Assembly (NCBI GenBank): GCA_907163375.1
Contig: CAJQUW010014305.1
Location: 30,009-94,008 of the forward strand
Source: Prostheceraeus crozeri
Taxonomy: Eukaryota > Platyhelminthes > Polycladida > Euryleptidae
Length of the DNA stretch: 64,000 nucleotides
Direction: 5' to 3'
Position numbers and translations under genes: made by a program. Position 1 is the first letter of the stretch. The number at the start of each line of letters is the position of its first letter. The notes beneath the pieces were generated by a model that was given only the letters and a program-made list of their open reading frames with translations, was not told the DNA's origin and made no database searches. Of the stretch, positions 1-8,329 are shown piece by piece.

Positions 1-88
1 ACTCGTACGTAATCTGAAAATGGGAACGGCGTTCCCAGTTCTTCACATCTTTCGCATAAATGAAAAGAAGATTATACTACTCATAATT

Positions 89-433
89 TTATTGCGATAT
101 CGACATTGATGATACATTTTCTTGTGAAGAGTCAAAAATGCATTCACTGCTTTCAAGCAATCTTTTTTCGCTTTCAGATTCAAAATAGTCTTCTATGTAT
201 CTAAAATGTTTTAGAACATAATGAACACCTAAAGATGATGTACGAAGTACTTCGAGAGATTCAGATAACTTCTTTGGTTTTATCAGTAAACTTACATATT
301 TTCGTGAGAGTTTGATATCATGAGTCATTTCAATTTTTTTTACAAAAGACACCATTGATGTTGCTTCTAATTGTCGCAATTTAGCAAGCACTCTTCCTTC
401 GATAATTGCACATTGCATCCCTTTATTATTCAC
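89..433 (-). CDS. small Polinton hypothetical protein (114 aa)
   Basis: An open frame on the same strand as the neighbouring integrase gene, AT-rich like the rest of the element. The product is mixed alpha/acidic, with a Ser/Glu-rich C-terminus (SESEKRLLESSE) and no recognised domain, signal peptide or membrane segment. It lies at the left margin of the element, 65 bp downstream of another small frame on the same strand, where Polintons often carry lineage-specific small genes. The family is not recognised. Confidence 0.4.
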   Translation of the reverse strand: MNNKGMQCAIIEGRVLAKLRQLEATSMVSFVKKIEMTHDIKLSRKYVSLLIKPKKLSESLEVLRTSSLGVHYVLKHFRYIEDYFESESEKRLLESSECIFDSSQENVSSMSISQ

Positions 434-498
434 AGTTTTTCAAATTGTATTAGTTTTGATAACGTTTCAACACATAAATTAATAGTTAGCATAGACGA

Positions 499-750
499 TT
501 AATCAACTTGAAAGTATGGAATTTCTTCAATAGAGTCTAATGAATGTCGTATTTGATTAAAAATCTCTCTTCTTTTATCAACTTCACTCTTGGCCACATT
601 CTTTTCCTTCTTCCGAAAATGTTTTTCATGTTCAATGATTTTCAGTTTAAATTCTTCTTTTTTCTCTTCTTCAATGAGTGGATAGATTGAATCACAAAAA
701 TTGAGAAAATGTCGATGAATATTATTGCTCATTTTGGTGAAAATATACAC
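499..750 (-). CDS. small charged Polinton hypothetical protein (83 aa)
   Basis: The frame encodes a Lys/Glu-rich, probably helical protein (for example EEEKKEEFKLKIIEHEKH), with a second Met at residue 7 that could equally be the start. There is no recognisable domain. It sits between the 114-aa frame and the divergent protease region, with about 275 bp of non-coding DNA before the protease; that gap probably holds a shared divergent promoter, though no TATA box stands out. It is assigned to the Polinton by position and base composition only. Confidence 0.35.
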   Translation of the reverse strand: MYIFTKMSNNIHRHFLNFCDSIYPLIEEEKKEEFKLKIIEHEKHFRKKEKNVAKSEVDKRREIFNQIRHSLDSIEEIPYFQVD

Positions 751-1025
751 AGAAATGACACGAAGTGATTGCAGACACAGTCAGTCTCGTAGAACACTCA
801 CAGAAAGAATGAAATTGTCAATACGTGGCAGCATCTGCTCCTAATGGCAACCGCTGCTGCTTGTGGCAGACAATGGTGTCATGCATGATGCGGCTAGAGG
901 TCACCTCGCTGGGGAACAAAGCTCTGTGTCATACAGATTGTCTCTCATTATCAGATGTCACATAATCTCATGTCGGCAAACAATTCTTTTGAGAAATTTC
1001 TGAAATAGAATTTATCTCATGTAAA

Positions 1026-1451
1026 ATGACTGGCCTGGCCGAGTTATTAAAATTATATGGAACGCAAACCACTACGAATTTCGACCTAGAGAAAATGGCT
1101 AAACAATTAAGAATAAAGAATTTTCACGTATTGATGAGGGATGAATTACACTTGATGAAAAATGTACCTCAAGTAAATTTCATAGCAAATCTTCACACAT
1201 CAGATCAAAAAGGAGTACATTGGTCTGCGGGTAGAAAGAACACTAGTGTAGAAAACTATTGGTTTGACTCATAAGGACTTCCCCTTACAAATGAAGTAAA
1301 AGAAATACTGGGAAATGGAATTTATAATACGTTTCAAATTCAAACACCAGGAACTACTTATTGTGGTCAATTATGTTTATATGTTTTGTACAAATTACAA
1401 AAGAGAGTACCATTTCCAGAAATTATGTTAGAATTGAATAAGGGAATTTAA
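1026..1451 (+). pseudogene. PRO: Polinton adenain-like cysteine protease (broken)
   Basis: The region carries the landmarks of the adenovirus-type (C5) maturation protease found in Polintons: a catalytic His context GVHW, an acidic FDS segment after it, and a catalytic Cys context CGQLCLYVLY near the C-terminus. Length (about 140 codons) matches the compact Polinton enzyme. In working relatives it cleaves capsid precursors during virion maturation. It reads rightward, opposite to the integrase gene, and the two converge with about 40 bp between them. The gene is broken. Confidence 0.8.
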
Positions 1452-1489
1452 TTCTCGAAACTACAGTTCCTATAGCTAGCTAAAGGATA

Positions 1490-2810
1490 CTTGTAATTAA
1501 AGTCCAAGCGAATCTAGCTAAAGCGCCACCTAAAGGTTCAACCTCAGTTCTTTGTAATTCATTTTCATAAAATCTACCTCTGATGTCCCCATTATCTAAA
1601 TCTTTCATTTCATAAGTAATCGGATAAGTTTGATTTATTTCAGAAACTTCAAATATGTCTTTAGTCCAATAACCAACAAAACCTTTTCAAATTTATGTTT
1701 ATATTTAAATATTCTAACTCTATCTCCAATCTTAAATTTCGATTTACGCTTTTGTAAATTAACATTACTTTCATTCTCATAATTATTTTCAAATATCTTC
1801 TTTCTTATTAAATCTGAATCGTTGGAAGCATTCTTTGAAGTTTCTTCAATACCTGAATGAATCTTATTGTTATAATCCTCAACAATTCCTGGTAGTATCT
1901 TCAACCAATTCTGATTACCTTGTTCTGTAAATTTCTTGAATGTTTTACTTTTTAATGTTCTGTTAAACCTTTCTATAACTACAGCTTTTCCAGCATTTTC
2001 TGTGGAATAAATTGAGCCTTGGCGATGACTTTCGTCTGATTCAAATAGTGATTTAACATTTCTATTATAAAATTCACATCCTTTGTCAACGAATAGTTTC
2101 TTTGGTTTTCTATTACTTTCTTTAAAGATTTCTTCAAACGCATATTTAACTGACAGACCACTTTTGTTTTTTAAAGGCTTCACCCATGCGTATCTAGTAT
2201 ACAAATCTATAGCGGTCAATGCGTACTTAAAGTCTCTTTCATTCGGCATATTGATTAGATCAGCACTCCAAATATCATCTTTATTAAATACTTTTACTTT
2301 CAATAGATATTTTGGTTTTCTATATTCTTTATGAATTTCAGACGCGTAGGTTTCATTTGCTGACGGATCAATACCCTGACCAAAAAGAATTTTTGCTTGT
2401 AAAGCTTTCTTAACAGACATTCTTTCAATTCTTTCTCTAAAGGAAGGATTCTGAATACTATCTAATTCTTGAATCATTTTCTTATCTGCTTCATGTCGAG
2501 AACTTGGGTCATGATTTCGATAAGCTAGATCGTGTCTATAAGCTGATGCATCAACTCTGTTTATTGGTTTACTATTTTCTCTAGGTGTATTATCATCGTT
2601 TAATCTTAAATCTAATCTTGTGCCGGGGCCAGTAAAATGATGTCCAGGTAAATGTTTCTCTTTCGAATATTTACTCCAAATAAAACCGGGAAAGTTTTCT
2701 AATGCTTTTTGTATATCACCTCCGGTGTGGTGACAATTTGAGGTTCTATGTACTTTTAAGAGATAATCCATTAGATCTAGATTTGAAATTCTTAAGTTAT
2801 TCAAATTCAT
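1490..2810 (-). pseudogene. INT: Polinton phospholipase A2-integrase gene
   Basis: The N-terminal 115 residues match the parvovirus VP1-type phospholipase A2 fold: calcium loop GPGTRLDL (residues 61-68), catalytic HDLAY (93-97) and a downstream acidic helix with ADKK. From about residue 165 an RVE integrase core follows, with Asp184 in WSADL, Asp242 in VDKGCEF and Glu280 in VIERFNRTL, a D,D-37-E-like spacing. A basic C-terminal tail with the KFKIGDRVRI motif resembles the SH3/chromo-like end of Polinton and retroviral integrases. Phospholipase domains in viruses help breach endosomal membranes; the integrase joins element ends to host DNA. Finding both in one continuous frame of 391 codons is unusual. 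The gene is broken near its 3' side. Confidence 0.85.
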
Positions 2811-2937
2811 TTTTAAAGATTAAATATTAACGCACCATACTAGGAACCAGAACCATCTTTTGTTTCTTTTATTTCAATTAAATCATCAATATTATGTAGT
2901 ACATTTATAAGAACTCTTTTTCCTTCATCAACTAAAT

Positions 2938-3288
2938 TTAATTACTAATAAAATTATCTACTATTCCCGCACCCCTAGCAGCTTTCTCCAACTCCCTATT
3001 ATGACGTTTTTGTTCTTCTAATGCTGCCCTCTCTGATTTATTTTTATTTACTACCTGGACAATACCAGCTGTCCCACCTGCAACACTTCCTGCTGCGGCT
3101 ATACCTCCTATTATTAGAGGAATTAATGGGAGAATTCCGCCATTCTTTTCTTCTTGTAATTTAATATTCTCTATCATTGGTTTACTTATGCAATACTTCT
3201 TTTTGTCAATCGTGATAATTTTAGGTGTATTTTTGTCAATGATGTTACGTAGTTTTAATTCAACCGTTTTAATATTCACTTGCACCAT
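2938..3288 (-). CDS. Polinton small core/membrane protein (pX-like, 116 aa)
   Basis: The product has a central glycine/alanine-rich hydrophobic segment (LIPLIIGGIAAAGSVAGG, residues 56-73) followed by a basic, helical tail rich in Asn, Lys and Glu. This arrangement is recurrent in Polinton and adintovirus small virion proteins compared with adenovirus core protein pX/mu. It lies just downstream of the major-capsid region on the same strand. It reads open throughout. Function as a DNA-condensing or membrane-active virion component is inferred from the family, not shown here. Confidence 0.6.
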   Translation of the reverse strand: MVQVNIKTVELKLRNIIDKNTPKIITIDKKKYCISKPMIENIKLQEEKNGGILPLIPLIIGGIAAAGSVAGGTAGIVQVVNKNKSERAALEEQKRHNRELEKAARGAGIVDNFISN

Positions 3289-3478
3289 TGTTTAATAAAA
3301 AAATTTATTCTAATCAATCGATAGAACTTTGTTCAGAGGCCTTCGCCTATCGACGAGGCTTTGGGTTTTTTACCTATAAAATTTTTTCTTCAGATTACTA
3401 ACCTATCCTACCCATCTTTCCATTAAGAATTTCAATAGAATATTCAGCGTCTTCTAGCGATAAACCATAAGCCATCAA

Positions 3479-4732
3479 TCATGTTGCGGAATTATTCTTT
3501 TCGATATTAATTGTCACATTACAACCATTCTTCATAATATCTTCCGATTGTGCACTTAAATCAAAACACAAAACAGGATATAAATTATTCCAATCTACAG
3601 GAGTTAATTGTGCTTCTACTCCAAATTCTCGACACAAATTTCTATAAGCATCATATCCTTCCATAAACTGATTATTGGTATCATCAAATCTCAATGGATC
3701 AATAGGATAACGTGTTTGATTTAATAAAATTTGTAAACTTCTAATTGAATCAGGAAGGAAAAGACTATTGTTCTTATCAAAACTAGGTGTTTCATTCTTT
3801 TGAAAAATGAGTAAAAAATATCTTGGAGTATTTGATGTCCTTGTGAAATGCCAATTGAATCTTTGTTCAGAAAAAGTTGCAGAACTCGCAGTACGCTTCA
3901 TAAAACTTACTGGAATTGGTTTATTCGTATTTAATCTTTTCGTAATAGTTGTTTCAACCTCTAAACTAGGAGTAATATGTTTTATCCACCATTCAAGTTT
4001 TTCAATTTATAGGTATGCTTTCTTCCCACCCTTTCCATAAAATATTGCTTCATTATTTAAAGTGCGATGAACTATGAGTTTGAATTTCAATTAACATGAT
4101 ATTTTAGTGTAATTTAATTAACCGAATAATGGAGATAATGACCAATCAACAGTTTGTTTACTTTTCTTGTTAAAATCACGTCTTTTCTGATATGAGCCAT
4201 TTTGTGTACTGTTTAACTGTTTCACTATGTTTTCTACATCTTTCGCAATTCCTGCTGCATCTGTTTAAGTGTGAGTTAAATCATCTTTAAGTATGCCGGT
4301 ATGGCTATCAGGAAACCATCCTTCGATTTCATGCATTTTAGTATTTTCATCTATTGTTACAAATCGAAGCATTGAATCAATAATACCAGGAGAATCACTT
4401 ATTGTTTCTATATTTTGTGTTGCGACATCCAAACGCATTTGTGTAAATAATCTTGAAAAGAAATTGTTTTCTAATGTAATATTATCCGTAGTAGGTAATG
4501 GTGTTGTAAAATCAGCATCAGAATAGAGGGAATATTCACTGTGTAAAAATGAATCGGGTAAATATAAATAACCTTACTGATTATCAACTTCAAAAATTAA
4601 ATCCCCTCCACTATTCACTCTTCCTGAACATCCAGGATTTATAGCAACTCTTATATAGTCATTCTTTTTTTGATTGTAACTAACGAACGGGGGATCGTCT
4701 AATCTAAATTTGCTTTCAATCAGAGACGACAT
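3479..4732 (-). pseudogene. MCP: Polinton major capsid protein (double jelly-roll), broken
   Basis: The N-terminal part (near 4,732) starts with a short acidic leader followed by a beta-rich segment. The C-terminal part (3,479-3,901) has features of the adintovirus/Polinton hexon-type capsid family: SIRSLQILLNQTRYPIDPL followed by DAYRNLCREFGV and a hydrophobic strand ending in FDLSAQSEDI. In relatives this protein forms the trimeric capsomers of an icosahedral particle. Total length is about 415 codons, close to the usual size of these capsids. The gene is broken in several places. Confidence 0.7.
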
Positions 4733-4882
4733 TATATTTTTTATTAGAAAAAATCAGCTTGGTACTAGAATTTTGCTATTCCAGCTCCGCTGTTTACACC
4801 ATTTCCCACGTTAGTGGTTAGGGACTGCATCCCATTTCCTCTCATTTCTTCAAGAGACTGGAGCTCTCCGCTCTTCCAGACT

Positions 4883-5359
4883 TCACCTGCTTTTTACCCT
4901 CGGAATTGCCAGGCTCGCAATTTTGTTTTTCGCTTCCTCTGAAAGCTTTTTATCTTTTTGTAGTTCTTTAGCATCATTCCAAAGTTTACGAATAGCTTCT
5001 AGTTGTTTTAATTCGTTTTGAGACTTAACAGCAGTTGATATTGCACTAGCTGTCCTACCTATAGCAGCTGCTCCTTTAGCAGCAGATGAAATCAAATCTT
5101 TATTATTTTTAATCAAGTTAACGGTACTTCCTATACCAGAAAAGATGCCAGCTCCGCTGTTTACACTATCTCCTTCTTTTTGAATAGTTTCTACACTGTC
5201 ATAATGGTACACAGGTTTCATAGATGGTTCATGAGCAATTTTTTTATTTGAAGCAAAATGTTTAAGATTGTGTTTATAAATTATATAGGCATTTCTTAGG
5301 ATTAAATTTGACTTTTGGGAGAAATATTTACGTTTGTGATCGGCTAAGCCTCTGAACAA
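4883..5359 (-). CDS. Polinton virion-associated protein with hydrophobic segment (158 aa)
   Basis: The frame encodes a basic N-terminus, a glycine/alanine-rich amphipathic stretch (around SGAGIFSGIGSTVNLI and AAKGAAAIGRTASAIS, residues 68-110) and a charged helical C-terminus. It lies immediately upstream of the major capsid region on the same strand, where Polintons usually keep minor virion proteins. It may be a membrane-lytic minor protein comparable in role to adenovirus pVI, but sequence similarity is not clear enough to name it. Its 5' end runs into a short tandem repeat (5,340-5,470), so the first 7-8 codons may not belong to the ancestral gene. Confidence 0.45.
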   Translation of the reverse strand: MFRGLADHKRKYFSQKSNLILRNAYIIYKHNLKHFASNKKIAHEPSMKPVYHYDSVETIQKEGDSVNSGAGIFSGIGSTVNLIKNNKDLISSAAKGAAAIGRTASAISTAVKSQNELKQLEAIRKLWNDAKELQKDKKLSEEAKNKIASLAIPRVKSR

Positions 5360-5470
5360 AGTGGTCGGCTAAAGCCTCTGAACAAGGTTCAATAGGTTAG
5401 TAACCTAAACAAAGTGGTCGGCTAAAGTCTCTGAACAAAATGGTCGGCTAAAGCCTCTGAACAAGGTTCT
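5340..5470. repeat. short tandem repeat, about 25 bp unit, four to five copies
   Basis: The unit tggtcggctaaagcctctga plus acaaa recurs with small changes, interrupted once by about 27 bp. Related pieces with the core gaagcc / tgaacaa recur at other gene boundaries inside the Polinton (near 3,333, 8,210 and 12,010-12,185), so the repeat family belongs to this element. Confidence 0.8.
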
Positions 5471-5573
5471 ATTAAGATTTACGTGTGTGAATGGACAACA
5501 ACCGCGTGATAACTTTATTAATTTTCTGTTGCACTTTATCTATTGCGTCAAGCAGCGTGTGATGTACTTTAAT

Positions 5574-5783
5574 TTATTTTTTATTTACTTCTAATTTTTT
5601 CTCACTTTTCTTTACTTCTGTTTTAAGAGCATTCAATTGAACTTTAAGAGCATTCAACTGTTCCCTATTCCCCTTATTTCCTATATAATTTTTCTTTACT
5701 TCATTTTCTAAATTCGTTTCAAGGGTCTTCAATTCGCTAACCTTTTGTTTAAGTGCTTTCACTTCGTTTATCATTCTGTTCAT
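5574..5783 (-). CDS. Polinton small coiled-coil protein (69 aa)
   Basis: Nearly the whole product is a heptad-rich, Lys/Glu/Leu coiled coil (VKALKQKVSELKTLETNLE in the N-terminal half), with an internal duplication around LNALKVQLNALKTEV. There is no membrane segment. It follows the fibre-like gene on the same strand after a gap of about 35 bp, so the two may be co-transcribed. It could be an independent small protein or a detached part of its coiled-coil neighbour; neither can be proved here. Confidence 0.4.
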   Translation of the reverse strand: MNRMINEVKALKQKVSELKTLETNLENEVKKNYIGNKGNREQLNALKVQLNALKTEVKKSEKKLEVNKK

Positions 5784-5817
5784 GTGTTTTGCTTGTTGTG
5801 TGATTCGGCTACTTAAT

Positions 5818-6405
5818 TCAGCAACACTTTTTTTGAATGTGGATTGCAGCTGTTGTAAGTGTTTTTAACTTTTTGTTTGCGCTAACTTTTTCTAACTCTT
5901 CTTTCAGTTGTTCATTTTGTTTTGTATTCTTTGCAATGGCAGACTTTAAATTTAGTGATAACAGGATTACAAGTTTTGAATGTTCTGTTATTTTTTTATG
6001 AAATTTTGATATATCTGCTTCTATATTTCCATGTTTGCTACTTAGGTATGTTAGCTTTTCTCGCAGTCTTTCATCATTCTGCTTTAGAAGCTTTGTTTCT
6101 TTTATTAGTGGAGCCAGCAGTGTCACAATTCTATCGAACTGTCTATCAACATATTCTTTATTTGCTAACTCAGTATTTTGTTGTGGAAGAATAGAAAGAT
6201 GTAACGGACCTGTTAAAACGTCTCCAGTTTTCATGATGTAGTTGTCTAGTTCTATTTCTGATTCTTGATTATTCGGAATGTAAGCACACCCGCCAACATT
6301 TGTTAACATCATTTTCTTTCTGTTAAAAAATATGTTATCCAACAAAGTCGACGCTTCGCGTCTCGGCATCGAAGATGCAGTTGGCGGAACCAAGCTTCTA
6401 TGCAA
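5818..6405 (-). CDS. Polinton coiled-coil protein with phage-fibre-like motif (195 aa)
   Basis: Residues 59-88 contain [13 protein letters not shown], then [11 protein letters not shown], the same pattern (GD-MTGPL-L ... D-ANKKYVD) that caps repeat units in bacteriophage tail fibres and that also occurs in other eukaryotic mobile viruses. The rest is a long coiled coil with basic C-terminus. A trimeric stalk or receptor-binding fibre is a reasonable inference. The first Met used here extends upstream over the start of the divergent plus-strand gene at 6,332; the internal Met pair near 6,312-6,315 is a more likely start, giving about 165 residues. The frame is open throughout. Confidence 0.55.
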   Translation of the reverse strand: MHRSLVPPTASSMPRREASTLLDNIFFNRKKMMLTNVGGCAYIPNNQESEIELDNYIMKTGDVLTGPLHLSILPQQNTELANKEYVDRQFDRIVTLLAPLIKETKLLKQNDERLREKLTYLSSKHGNIEADISKFHKKITEHSKLVILLSLNLKSAIAKNTKQNEQLKEELEKVSANKKLKTLTTAAIHIQKKCC

Positions 6406-7168
6406 AATCTGTAATTTATCTTTTCGTAACAGAACATTTTCAAATAAACAAATGAAAGTAGTTCATGCGGCAGTGCACACAGTACAACCACTACACCCAG
6501 TACAACCGCTACAGCCAGTACAGCCAGTACAGCCAGTACACTCAGTACAACCAGTGCAGCCAGTACAACAAATACGGCCAGTACAACCAGTACAACCAGT
6601 ACAACCAGTACAACCAGTACAACCAGTACCACCAGTACAACCAGTACAACCAGTACAACCAGTACAACCAGTACAACCAGTACAACCAGTACAACCAGTA
6701 CAACCAGTACAACCAGTACAACCAGTACAACCAGTACAACCAGTACAACCAGTACAACCAGTACAAACAGTACAACCAGTACAAACAGTGCAACCAGTGC
6801 AACAAAAGGTAACACAAGCAAAAAAGAAAAAAACATGTAATGTTTTTGGGAAAAGTATAATGTCGAAGAATTTTACCCGTCACCTAAGGACATGTCAATT
6901 ACCGCCACTCCCTAAAATAAAAGATTGACAATGTATGTGTTACAACAAATTTTTCACTAGTCAGGGGTTTTCTAATCATCATAATTCACGTTCTACTAAC
7001 ACACGAAAATGCACTAATTGCGAAATTTTAAAACCCAAATCGGAATTTTATGATAGTAAGTACCAATGTAAAGATTGTTTAAAGGTACAAGTAAGATGCC
7101 CCAACTGTAACAAAGTTTTATTGAAGAAAAGCTTCCAACGACATGCAGCCGTTTGTGTGGGAAAGTAA
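6332..7168 (+). pseudogene. Polinton zinc-finger protein with VQP repeat (broken)
   Basis: The region encodes an N-terminal finger-like segment (CKICNLSF ... H), a long VQPVQP repeat (about residues 50-155), then several Cys/His pairs: CTNCEILKPKSEF followed by CKDC, and CPNCNKVL ending in HAAVC. The last two resemble zinc ribbons seen beside HNH or DNA-binding domains. It is transcribed divergently from the fibre-like gene, with start codons overlapping or very close, so a shared promoter is likely. The gene is broken, probably once. Function unknown; nucleic-acid binding is the natural guess. Confidence 0.45.
6478..6810 (+). repeat. coding minisatellite, 9-bp unit (VQP)n
   Basis: About 35 tandem copies of gtacaacca/cagtacaac run in phase with the zinc-finger frame. 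Central copies are nearly perfect and outer copies vary (cacccagta, gtgcagcca), the usual signature of slippage growth from the middle. Because 9 is a multiple of 3, all frames stay open on both strands, producing spurious open frames. Confidence 0.95.
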
Positions 7169-7376
7169 CTTTGGGTGGGGAAAAGTAACTTTGCGTCCGT
7201 AGTAGTTTAGAGCCCTCCCCATACGCTCGGGTGAGTGGATATGGCTTCGTTTTGGCCCCCGCCCCCAGGGTCCGTACGAACCCGGAGCTCCTAGAGAGGG
7301 GGTTTGGGGTGTAAATGTGTGACGGAAACACGGTGTCCGAAGTACTTTTCTCACTTTAAAAAATGAAAATCCACCG
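7169..7376. other. GC-rich non-coding spacer inside the Polinton
   Basis: This stretch is much richer in G and C than the rest of the element (for example ccctccccatacgctcgg and cgcccccagggtccg). It starts with a duplicated 14-bp phrase, gggaaagtaacttt / ggaaaagtaacttt. No coding signal is convincing on either strand. It could be a promoter region for the rightward genes or a small foreign insertion. Confidence 0.4.
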
Positions 7377-7500
7377 ATGAACGATGTGAATCCACCGATG
7401 AACTATGCGAATCCACCTATGAACTATGTGAAACCACCTATGAACTATGTGAAACCACCGGCAAATTACATGGAACCCCCTCCAGCAAATTATATGAAAC
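7365..7500 (+). repeat. 24-bp tandem repeat within the small proline-rich frame
   Basis: About five copies of aatccaccgatgaactatgt with drift (aaaccacctatgaactatgt, ccggcaaattacatggaa). Units stay in frame. Confidence 0.8.
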
Positions 7501-7532
7501 CACTATTTAACGAGTTAAATAAAATAAATTAG
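7377..7532 (+). CDS. small proline-rich repeat protein, MNPPMNYV type (51 aa)
   Basis: A short frame made of degenerate 8-residue repeats of the form PPMNYVKP / PPANYMEP, encoded by a 24-bp DNA repeat. It ends with a non-repeat tail (LFNELNKIN). It is in the same orientation as PolB. The repeat extends a few codons upstream of the first Met. No function is recognised; it resembles short low-complexity virion or scaffold peptides only in composition. Confidence 0.4.
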   Translation: MNDVNPPMNYANPPMNYVKPPMNYVKPPANYMEPPPANYMKPLFNELNKIN

Positions 7533-7544
7533 TTTTTCAAAAAT

Positions 7545-7742
7545 ATGATTAATGAAGCGAGTGAAACTCAGAAGACAAATGCCTATAAAATAATACACGT
7601 ACCAATTTTAAAAAATTATCGTCATCCTACAAAGCCTCTCACCCCGAAACTTGAAGTTAAACTTTATTACCATCGTAAATATATGCAATTCGTGAAAGAC
7701 TATAAGATCGCACATGGTATAAGAAGTTATGCTAAAACCTAA
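7545..7742 (+). CDS. small basic Polinton hypothetical protein (65 aa)
   Basis: The product is basic with a Tyr/His/Lys-rich tail (KLYYHRKYMQFVKDYKIAHG). It starts 12 bp after the proline-rich frame and reads toward PolB. More sequence with coding character follows up to about 7,877 (Trp/Leu-rich), so the original gene may have been larger and is then broken. Family not recognised. Confidence 0.3.
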   Translation: MINEASETQKTNAYKIIHVPILKNYRHPTKPLTPKLEVKLYYHRKYMQFVKDYKIAHGIRSYAKT

Positions 7743-8038
7743 GACTTTCCACTTTGTCTACGAAGTTTCAGAGTATTTTTAGCATACAATAATTTATGGT
7801 GGTTGATTAATAAAGAGAATTTAACTGTTTATGATTCAGAGACTTTAGAACAGCTGAATATTCCTGTGTATATGTAAAAACATACTTTTTTATTAAAAAG
7901 TAAATAGTGGAAAATGCTAATTTATATTGAAGCATATGTAACAAGCAGTTACAGTCACCTAGAGGTTATAAATCTCATTTAAAAAGTCAAATACATTTAC
8001 AAAATGTAGAACGACATGATACAAGTAATATAACGAGA

Positions 8039-8329
8039 ATGAATGAATATATAAACTATCTAAAAACATTACCTACTGATATAGAAGTAAAAAGAGTGTT
8101 TGATGATTATTCACATTCAGAATATAAAAAAGGTTTTAGTGTAATAGATGAACCTGAAATAGATATAAAGTATTTATATGATGAACCCGAACGAGCCGAA
8201 GGTTCTAGGGCTTCGCCTGAACAAAGTGACATTTATGAGTATGATGAATCTGTCGGAACCGATGAAACTTTTATGATATTCTATCCAACTTTTATAATAT
8301 ATTTAGAACATCTTTCAAATGCTATATGA
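8039..8329 (+). CDS. acidic Polinton hypothetical protein (96 aa)
   Basis: An Asp/Glu/Tyr-rich frame (EYDESVGTDETFMIFYPT in the C-terminal third) that overlaps the start of the polymerase region by 4 bp (atga arrangement). Acidic leaders are common before the N-terminal domain of Polinton PolB, so it may be either a small separate gene or the outermost part of the polymerase gene. No domain recognised. Confidence 0.35.
   Translation: MNEYINYLKTLPTDIEVKRVFDDYSHSEYKKGFSVIDEPEIDIKYLYDEPERAEGSRASPEQSDIYEYDESVGTDETFMIFYPTFIIYLEHLSNAI

Noticed and set aside
6309-6883. Long open frames on the minus strand and in other frames across the 9-bp repeat
   Set aside because: They arise because a 9-bp repeat keeps all frames open; only the VQP frame joins to Cys/His-rich sequence on both sides.
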